Assembly: GCA_018830385.1 (NCBI GenBank)
Contig: JAHJSO010000231.1
Span: 1-12,100, forward strand
Source: Elusimicrobiota bacterium
GTDB lineage: Bacteria; Elusimicrobiota; Endomicrobiia; CG1-02-37-114; JAHJSO01
DNA length: 12,100 nt
Direction: 5' to 3'
This document shows, piece after piece, positions 7,115-12,100 of this stretch. The notes under the pieces are model-generated. The model worked only from the letters and a program-made list of their open reading frames with translations, did not search any database and had not been told where the DNA came from. A program made the translations under genes and the position numbers. Every line of letters starts with the position of its first letter. Within the stretch, counting starts at the first letter, position 1.

Positions 7115-8017
7115 TCAGATCTTCGTCAGGTCGCCGTATGACTCAGGACGTCTGTCCCTGAAGAACGCCCAGCCGTTTCTGACTTCATAAATCAGTTCCA
7201 GGTCAATGTCTGCCACGACGAGTTCGTCTTTGTCCTCGCTGCCCTTGACGATTATTTTGCCCCTGGGGTCGCAGAAATAAGAGGAACCGTAAAACCTGCC
7301 CGTGTTCCAGGGTTCTTCAGTCCCGACTCTGTTTATTGCTCCGACGAAATAACCGTTTGCAACCGCGTGGGCGGGTTGTTCCAGTTCCCAAAGATATTTT
7401 GACACGCCTGCGGTTGTCGCGGAAGGATTGAACATAATCTCTGCGCCGTGCAATCCCAAGAGACGCGCTCCGTCGGGGAAGTGCCTGTCGTAACATATAT
7501 AGGGCGCCACCTTTGCATACGCGGTCTGAAAAACCGGATAGTTCGTGTTGCCCGGTTTGAAATAGTACTTTTCGTAGAACCCGGGTGATATGTAAGGGAT
7601 GTGCATTTTCCTGGTGGTGCCGAGGAGTTTTCCGTCGGCATCAATGACTGCGGCTGAGTTGTAATACACACCGTCCATAACATATTCATATACAGGGGCG
7701 ATAATCGCCATGTTGAATTTTTTCGCCCATTTTGATACCTCTTCAGTGGTTGGCCCGGGAATTGATTCCGTTGCCCCATACCACCTGTGGTGGTGTTCCG
7801 CGGGGAAATAAGGGAGATTAAAAATCTCCTGGTAACAGAGGACCTGCACGCCTTTCTTACCTGCTTCTTCAGTTAATTTTGCGTGTTTGTCCATCATCGC
7901 CCGCTTGATTTTGTCAATCTCCTTCTGCATATCCTCTTTTGACATTTTTGACGTGTCTTTCGTTGGTGCGATAACATTTGTTGCCTGAATCAAACCGCAC
8001 TTGATAATTTTTGACAT
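7115..8017 (-). CDS. Beta-ureidopropionase-like carbon-nitrogen hydrolase (nitrilase superfamily)
   Basis: A 300-residue cytoplasmic amidohydrolase with the nitrilase-superfamily triad visible: E64 in CYQEIFNLPYF, K137 in GTTRKMHIPY and C175 in APYICYDRHFPDGARL. The stretch GAEIMFNPSATTAG (191-204), then EQPAHAVANGYFVGAINRVG (213-232) and SSYFCDPRG (245-253), is characteristic of the beta-ureidopropionase/N-carbamoyl amino acid amidohydrolase branch (PydC type). The expected reaction is N-carbamoyl-beta-alanine or the 2-methyl form to the beta-amino acid plus CO2 and NH3, the last step of reductive pyrimidine breakdown. An N-carbamoyl-D-amino acid hydrolase of hydantoin breakdown is the main alternative. 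I place the start at 8017 (MSKIIKCGLIQ) because GGGGGTG lies just upstream; an in-frame ATG at 8053 would add 12 poorly fitting residues. It lies between aor and the protease gene. Confidence 0.9.
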   Translation of the reverse strand: MSKIIKCGLIQATNVIAPTKDTSKMSKEDMQKEIDKIKRAMMDKHAKLTEEAGKKGVQVLCYQEIFNLPYFPAEHHHRWYGATESIPGPTTEEVSKWAKKFNMAIIAPVYEYVMDGVYYNSAAVIDADGKLLGTTRKMHIPYISPGFYEKYYFKPGNTNYPVFQTAYAKVAPYICYDRHFPDGARLLGLHGAEIMFNPSATTAGVSKYLWELEQPAHAVANGYFVGAINRVGTEEPWNTGRFYGSSYFCDPRGKIIVKGSEDKDELVVADIDLELIYEVRNGWAFFRDRRPESYGDLTKI

Positions 8018-8073
8018 AAAACACCCCCGTTTAATTCCGCATTTTCGCCCCATTCAGAAACATAATTAAAGTA

Positions 8074-9924
8074 TTACTTTAATATATCCAGTGCCAGTTC
8101 TTTCAGCCGGGCAGTACCCGGTGTCCCTTCCTCCGACCAGTCGCGAAGTTGATAATATTCAGACAACATTTTATCTAATTGCGGTACTATTCCTTTTGCT
8201 TTTCCGTCGGGTTTTGCTGTCAACAATCGCTTTGGCAGTTTATCATCCCTGGATGAAATCCCCAGACGAACATTGTAGAGTCGTTTTAAGTTGAAGAGTC
8301 GCTCCCCTGTTTTTAATAAATCCTCCATGGTGAATGGAGTCCAACCGCAGGCCTTTTCTATCCACAGGGCAATCATTTTAGGTCCGACCCCGCCTAAAAA
8401 CAAGAACTTGCACAGTCCCAACGGGTTAAATACTGAGAGAAAATTCTGCAAATCAAAAACAATTTTCGGTTTGCCGTTTTCGTCAAACTGGTTTGGAGGC
8501 GTTGTATAGTTAAGGTCTGGGCACTTGACTCCCCTGTCAAGGAAATATGTCAGGCCTTCCAGATGACAGCCCCCCCTCACAGCAGTCGCATAGTTCAATG
8601 CCATGCTTACATGTCCCCTGGGGTCGTGGCCCGGGTAGTCAAGTCCTTTTGTGGCGACGGCGTATTCTATTGTATTTTTTCCCAACCGCCCAGCCGCTTT
8701 AACAACTCCGTCTATGAGATATTTCCCGCCAAATCCCTCCCGCTTTCCTATCTGGTGCAATAGAGTAACCATTGTTTTTGCATCGCCCCATTTTATTTCA
8801 AGCCCGTCGGTGTCTTTTTTTGTGATTTTCCCTTTTTCAAAGCACTCCATTGCAAACGCCAGAACATTACCTGCGGATATTACGTCCATTCCGTACCTGT
8901 TACACAGTTCAACGCAGTAACACAAAAGGTTTAAATCGTTGTTCAGGCAGTTTGAGCCAAGCAAACTAACTGATTCATATTCCGGGTATCGTCCATGAAA
9001 GTTCCCGTAGCCGGACAGTTCTCCTTTTACAATTTTTCCACAACCAATAGGGCAGGAATAACAAGCGTAATGTTTTTCAAAGACCGTCTCACGGACCCGC
9101 TGGCCTGAAATTTTCTGTATGTCTTCTTTCCACTCGCCCAGCAGCCAGTTTTTTATTGGCAAATCGCCGAATGCCTCAACTGCCGGCGCTCCCCCGCCCG
9201 TGCCAAACTCATGCAGGGCTTTTGTGTTTTCTTTAATTTTAGGGATTTCTGTTTTCAGTAATTCGCGCAGGCCGTCGGCGTCTGCAATTTCAATACGCTT
9301 TTTCCCGGAGCAGACAATCGCCTTGAGATTTTTGGAACCCATATTTGCGCCGATACCACCACGACCTGCTTGACGAGAAATTATACCATCGCAGGCAATA
9401 CTTGCAATCCCGCTGAGATTTTCACCCGCCTGGCCTATGCATGCAATCCTGACGCCGTTTCCATTTTCCTTTGTCAATATTTCATCTGTTTCATAGGTAT
9501 CTTTTCCCCAGAGATGCTCCGCAGGACGGATTTCGGTTTTTTCGTCGCTGATAAAAAGATATACGGGTTTTTCCGATTTACCCGTAAGCATGATGCCGTC
9601 ATACCCGGTGGACCTCAGTGCTGACGGCCAGTGTCCCCCAACTGTCGCCTCGTTCCAGATACCTGTTAAGGGTGATTTTGCACATGCGGAGAGTTTGCAG
9701 GCAGTTGGAATCATTGTCCCCGTGAAAAGGCCTGCCAGAAACAGTAACGGGTTTTCAGGATCAAGGGGTCCGGTTGACGGGTCTAAATCATCATATAAAA
9801 TCTTTGCAGCCATGCCGCTTCCGAGAAAGAATTTCTGGACATCATTCCGGCTGATTTCTTTTTTGGTGATTTTTTTGCTGGTGAGGTCTATTGAGAGAAT
9901 GTTTCCGTGATAACCGGCCGGCAT
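8074..9924 (-). CDS. aor: Aldehyde:ferredoxin oxidoreductase (tungstopterin/4Fe-4S family)
   Basis: A 616-residue protein of the usual length for the AOR family. The N-terminal pterin-binding domain opens MPAGYHGNILSIDLT and contains GRGGIGANMGSKNLKAI (187-203), the family signature. The [4Fe-4S] ligands are C288, C291 and C295 in YACYSCPIGCGK and C505 in PLGLCKF, the same pattern as Pyrococcus AOR. PEYES (314-318) and the DYPGHDPRGH segment (429-438) are near the expected active-site and second pterin-binding positions. The enzyme oxidises aldehydes to carboxylates with ferredoxin as acceptor, or the reverse. An ATG at 9930 is possible, but GGGGG (9932-9936) is adjacent to it and sits seven bases from the ATG at 9924, so 9924 is preferred. 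A strong promoter precedes it, making it the probable first gene of the aor-amidohydrolase-protease-NCS1 operon. The aldehyde substrate is unknown; malonate semialdehyde from beta-alanine is one idea. Confidence 0.92.
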   Translation of the reverse strand: MPAGYHGNILSIDLTSKKITKKEISRNDVQKFFLGSGMAAKILYDDLDPSTGPLDPENPLLFLAGLFTGTMIPTACKLSACAKSPLTGIWNEATVGGHWPSALRSTGYDGIMLTGKSEKPVYLFISDEKTEIRPAEHLWGKDTYETDEILTKENGNGVRIACIGQAGENLSGIASIACDGIISRQAGRGGIGANMGSKNLKAIVCSGKKRIEIADADGLRELLKTEIPKIKENTKALHEFGTGGGAPAVEAFGDLPIKNWLLGEWKEDIQKISGQRVRETVFEKHYACYSCPIGCGKIVKGELSGYGNFHGRYPEYESVSLLGSNCLNNDLNLLCYCVELCNRYGMDVISAGNVLAFAMECFEKGKITKKDTDGLEIKWGDAKTMVTLLHQIGKREGFGGKYLIDGVVKAAGRLGKNTIEYAVATKGLDYPGHDPRGHVSMALNYATAVRGGCHLEGLTYFLDRGVKCPDLNYTTPPNQFDENGKPKIVFDLQNFLSVFNPLGLCKFLFLGGVGPKMIALWIEKACGWTPFTMEDLLKTGERLFNLKRLYNVRLGISSRDDKLPKRLLTAKPDGKAKGIVPQLDKMLSEYYQLRDWSEEGTPGTARLKELALDILK

Positions 9925-9931
9925 ATCCATA

Positions 9932-9936
9932 CCCCC
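9932..9936 (-). promoter_or_regulatory. Ribosome binding site that decides the aor start
   Basis: GGGGG in the minus-strand context AAAGGGGGTATGGATATG. Its spacing is about one base to the first ATG (9930) and seven to the second (9924). Family proteins also begin close to the G-Y-x-G motif. Both facts favour 9924. Confidence 0.6.
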
Positions 9937-9955
9937 TTTGTTTTCGTGCGGTTAA

Positions 9956-9984
9956 ATTTTATCACAATTTTTCATCAATGTCAA
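9956..9984 (-). promoter_or_regulatory. Sigma-70-type promoter of the aor operon
   Basis: On the minus strand TTGACA (9979-9984, exact -35 consensus) is followed by a 17-bp spacer and TAAAAT (9956-9961, five of six), preceded by TGA so that it also reads as an extended -10. Transcription would start near 9949, leaving a leader of roughly 20-25 bases with the ribosome site. The best promoter match in the window. Confidence 0.75.
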
Positions 9985-9986
9985 GA

Positions 9987-10021
9987 GTTAGCCGATTGTT
10001 TGTCCGGTTGTTAGCCGATTG
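9987..10021 (-). repeat. Perfect 12-bp direct repeat upstream of the aor promoter (operator candidate)
   Basis: Minus-strand CAATCGGCTAAC occurs at 10010-10021 and again at 9987-9998, with an 11-bp spacer, giving a 23-bp period (about two helical turns). The downstream copy ends two bases before the -35 hexamer, where many activators bind. The upstream copy overlaps the last codons and TAA stop of the flavoprotein gene. A tandem site for a transcription factor is the natural reading; a short local duplication is the alternative. Confidence 0.6.
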
Positions 10022-11630
10022 ACTTATTTTGCCTGTAATCAGGTAAAAGTATCGGAGCAATTTTCTTCGGATCTATTTTTAATGTTTTAAGCGCCCTGTG
10101 GAATTTTTTTATATGTGTCAAGCCCAGTTTTCCAAATTTGATTTTTTTTGATTTTGCTGATGAGGCGACGCCCGCCCTCCTGCCAAAAACCAGTATATCC
10201 AGCAGTGAATTTCCCATAAGGCGGTTTCTTCCGTGGACACCACCCGAAACCTCGCCCGCAACATACAGGTTTTCAACATTCGTTTCGCATCTCTCGTTTA
10301 TTAAAACCCCGCCGTTCTGGTAGTGCTGTGTCGGGTATGTCAGGACCGGTTCTTTCGTCATATCAATTCCGAATCTGATAAACTGCCTGTACATTGCAGG
10401 CAGACGGAATTTTATTGTGCCTTCTCCCCTGAGTATGTCAATCAGGGGTGTGTCAAGCCATACCCCCTGCATCCCCGTCGGGGTGGTGATTCCCTTTTTT
10501 CTGTCCTGACATTCCCTTATTATTGCAGACGCAACCGTGTCTCTCGTTTCCAGTTCAAAAATAAATCTCTCGCCGTCTGAATTCACAAGGTGGGCGCCAA
10601 GACCGCGAACCTTTTCAGTGATGAGCAGTCCCACTATCTGTTCGGGATAGGCGACACCCGTCGGGTGATATTGAATTGTATCCAAAAACGCAAGTTTTGC
10701 TCCTGCACGGTAAGCAAGGACAAGCCCGTCTGCGGTCGCTCCATAGTGGTTTGAAGTCGGGAAGCCCTGTATGTGCAGGCGGCCCGAACCGCCTGTTGCC
10801 ATGATAACTGTCTTTGCACGGACAACCAGATACTTTTCTGTTTCCAGATTGAAAAGGACCGCCCCCGTGCAGATGCCTTTTTCGTCGGTGAGGAGTTCAA
10901 CAGCAGGGGAAAATTCCAGCACAGGAATTCTGTAGTTTTTAATTTCATCCCTGAGAACACGCATTATTTCTGCACCGGTATAGTCCCGGGCTGCATGCAT
11001 CCTTTTTCTGCACGTCCCACCGCCGTGTATGGTAACGAAGGTGCCGTCCGGTTGTTTGTCAAACATGATTCCAAGGTTTTCAAGATATTGCATAATTGAC
11101 GGGGCGTCCATGACGAGAGCCCCGACCAGTTCAGGGACGTTCTTATATCCGCCGCCGCCCATGACGTCCAGATAATGCAGTACGGGAGAATCATTCGGCT
11201 TATCCGCTGCCTGAATACCACCCTGGGCCATCATTGTGTTTGTGTCCCCGATACGGAGTTTCGTTGCAAGTAAAACATTTGCTCCATTTTCCTGAACTAC
11301 AAGTGCTGCGGACGCACCCGCACCTCCGCCGCCGATGACAAGGACGTCCACCTGAAAGTCGGGCTTTGACAGATCTATTTTGTTGAATTCGTCGGGCGAG
11401 AGCCGACTGTAGGACTCAATCATATCAGCAATTTCATACGGTGTGAAGTCATTTTTGTTGGGCCCGAGTTTCAGTTTCCGTTGAGTGCCCGGCTTGTAGT
11501 CAGGATGGAATCCCCTGAGGAGTTTTTCTTTTTCTTCAGGTGAAAGTCGCTGGAACGTCTGTTTAATCCGCTGTGACCTGGTTGAAACAATTTTTTGGGT
11601 TGATTTTTGCATTTCCTGCGGATATGGCAT
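10011..11630 (-). CDS. FAD-dependent fumarate reductase/succinate dehydrogenase-type flavoprotein
   Basis: A 539-residue flavoprotein of the SdhA/FrdA/NadB superfamily. The dinucleotide-binding strand VDVLVIGGGGAGASAAL spans 94-110, followed by MMAQGGIQAA (133-142). Residues equivalent to the dicarboxylate site appear present: IQYHPTG (319-325), R363 in TRDTV, QHYQNGG (435-441) and GRNRLMGNSLLD (467-478) after NLYVAGE. The position that carries the FAD-linking histidine in SdhA/FrdA is N131 here, as in non-covalent relatives such as L-aspartate oxidase. About 93 residues precede the FAD domain, a long charged extension absent from standard SdhA. The partner is probably the two-cluster iron-sulfur protein encoded just upstream, as in SdhAB or thiol:fumarate reductase. 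Start supported by TAGGAG eight bases upstream. It may act as fumarate reductase, or as an electron-transfer flavoprotein subunit for another dehydrogenase; the substrate is not certain. Confidence 0.85.
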   Translation of the reverse strand: MPYPQEMQKSTQKIVSTRSQRIKQTFQRLSPEEKEKLLRGFHPDYKPGTQRKLKLGPNKNDFTPYEIADMIESYSRLSPDEFNKIDLSKPDFQVDVLVIGGGGAGASAALVVQENGANVLLATKLRIGDTNTMMAQGGIQAADKPNDSPVLHYLDVMGGGGYKNVPELVGALVMDAPSIMQYLENLGIMFDKQPDGTFVTIHGGGTCRKRMHAARDYTGAEIMRVLRDEIKNYRIPVLEFSPAVELLTDEKGICTGAVLFNLETEKYLVVRAKTVIMATGGSGRLHIQGFPTSNHYGATADGLVLAYRAGAKLAFLDTIQYHPTGVAYPEQIVGLLITEKVRGLGAHLVNSDGERFIFELETRDTVASAIIRECQDRKKGITTPTGMQGVWLDTPLIDILRGEGTIKFRLPAMYRQFIRFGIDMTKEPVLTYPTQHYQNGGVLINERCETNVENLYVAGEVSGGVHGRNRLMGNSLLDILVFGRRAGVASSAKSKKIKFGKLGLTHIKKFHRALKTLKIDPKKIAPILLPDYRQNKSIG

Positions 11631-11716
11631 ATTGGTGTCTCCTATCTATACGTTATCCTGATTAGTGCCTTCTCGACCTTATATTAAGTTACTAAAAACA
11701 ATTTATAAAACACTCG
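11631..11716 (-). promoter_or_regulatory. Intergenic leader of the flavoprotein gene
   Basis: AT-rich stretch between the hairpin and the flavoprotein start. It holds the TAGGAG ribosome site and a TATAAG hexamer (near 11674-11679), but I find no -35 box at a fitting distance. A promoter is possible but not supported well. Confidence 0.2.
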
Positions 11717-11744
11717 GGTCGAAGTTTCGGTCTTCGGCCTTTTT
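11717..11744 (+). terminator. Terminator-like hairpin with T-tract, oriented for the plus strand
   Basis: Plus-strand GGTCGAAG (11717-11724), a 7-base loop, then CTTCGGCC (11732-11739) and TTTTT (11740-11744): an 8-bp stem with one G-T pair followed by a T-run, the textbook intrinsic terminator form. On the minus strand the same hairpin has a C-A mismatch and is followed by CGAGTGTTTT, so it is weaker but could still attenuate transcription after the iron-sulfur gene. The T-tract overlaps that gene's TAA. Confidence 0.5.
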
Positions 11745-12100
11745 ATGTTTCTTCCGGCTCAATTTCCCTCCGATTATATAGTTTTTTCAGTTCATCTATA
11801 CCAGTTGACAGAATTTTTTTCATCTCCTGTTCAAATTTGCCGTTTTGAATTTCTTTAAGTCGTTCAGAAAGATGAAATGCTTTCGGCTGGATATATTTTG
11901 CAAAAAGTCGCCGGGCTAAAATTGCCGACTGGAACTGGGTGATTTCGGCGGGGCAGCGAAGTGCGCACAGTCCGCACATGAGGCAATCAAAGGATAAATT
12001 GGCTGCTTTTGATATATCTCCCTGGATTATTGACTGGACATAGTCCATAACCTCAATATCTTGCGGGCATGCTTTGGTGCAGGTATTGCAGGAAAGGCAT
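11743..12100 (-). CDS. Two-cluster 4Fe-4S protein (HdrC/SdhB-like), C-terminal part, cut by window edge
   Basis: The reading frame is open to the right edge, so the start is outside. The visible 118 residues begin CLSCNTCTKACPQDIEV, a full C-x2-C-x2-C-x3-C-P cluster motif. After about 30 residues a second motif follows, CLMCGLCALRCPAEI, and then a helical, charged tail of about 75 residues ending EPEET. An internal ATG at 12048 lies between the two motifs and cannot be the real start because it would discard the first cluster. Two closely spaced motifs of this kind are typical of heterodisulfide-reductase C-type subunits and of the iron-sulfur subunit partners of SdhA-like flavoproteins. It probably passes electrons between the flavoprotein encoded next and a further partner. 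No CCG domain is present in the visible part. Confidence 0.8.
   Translation of the reverse strand, partial: CLSCNTCTKACPQDIEVMDYVQSIIQGDISKAANLSFDCLMCGLCALRCPAEITQFQSAILARRLFAKYIQPKAFHLSERLKEIQNGKFEQEMKKILSTGIDELKKLYNRREIEPEET

Noticed and set aside
10011-11630. L-aspartate oxidase (NadB)
   Set aside because: It shares the non-covalent flavin position, but the long N-terminal extension, the iron-sulfur gene next door and the absence of nadA/nadC make a fumarate-reductase-type or electron-transfer flavoprotein more likely.
1-12100. CRISPR arrays, insertion sequences, tRNA or rRNA genes
   Set aside because: No regularly spaced repeat series, transposase motif, terminal inverted repeats or RNA gene signature was seen; the window is densely filled with metabolic genes.

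Overview
The window carries an anaerobe-type metabolic region in which every recognisable gene lies on the minus strand, so transcription runs from high to low coordinates. The gene set is ferredoxin-centred: a 2-oxoacid:ferredoxin oxidoreductase, a tungsten-type aldehyde:ferredoxin oxidoreductase, a dihydropyrimidine dehydrogenase subunit, iron-sulfur proteins and a hydrogenase-type maturation protease. Strong purine-rich Shine-Dalgarno sites and a near-consensus TTGACA/TAAAAT promoter point to a bacterium rather than an archaeon. The sequence alone does not settle the phylum; an uncultured strict anaerobe is the most I can say.

Layout in transcription order. (1) 12100-11743: the C-terminal part of a protein with two 4Fe-4S motifs (HdrC/SdhB type). 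A 112-bp gap holds a hairpin, then comes (2) 11630-10011, a fumarate reductase/succinate dehydrogenase-type flavoprotein. (3) A very good sigma-70-type promoter, preceded by a perfect 12-bp direct repeat, drives (4) 9924-8074, aldehyde:ferredoxin oxidoreductase; (5) 8017-7115, a beta-ureidopropionase-like nitrilase-superfamily amidohydrolase; (6) 7081-6557, a hydrogenase maturation protease homologue; and (7) 6564-5086, an NCS1 nucleobase/hydantoin transporter. (8) After a 130-bp AT-rich gap with a possible promoter comes a tight cluster: a CO dehydrogenase/acetyl-CoA synthase epsilon-type (CdhB-like) small protein, then porA, porB, porG, porD, an OFA-family MFS transporter, and finally the first 42 codons of preA at the left edge.

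How the genes may work together. NCS1 uptake, PreA (reduction of uracil/thymine to the dihydro form) and the beta-ureidopropionase-like enzyme (hydrolysis of N-carbamoyl-beta-amino acid to beta-amino acid, CO2 and NH3) are two enzymes and one transporter of the reductive pyrimidine (or hydantoin) degradation route. Dihydropyrimidinase and PreT are not visible and would be expected beyond the left edge. The Por complex and aldehyde oxidoreductase could handle the oxoacid and aldehyde products and feed electrons to ferredoxin. This pathway link is inference from gene order. The most notable points are the CdhB-like protein at the head of a por operon with no CO dehydrogenase, the maturation protease with no hydrogenase gene in view, the direct-repeat operator candidate before aor, and a flavoprotein with an approximately 90-residue N-terminal extension that lacks the usual FAD-linking histidine.
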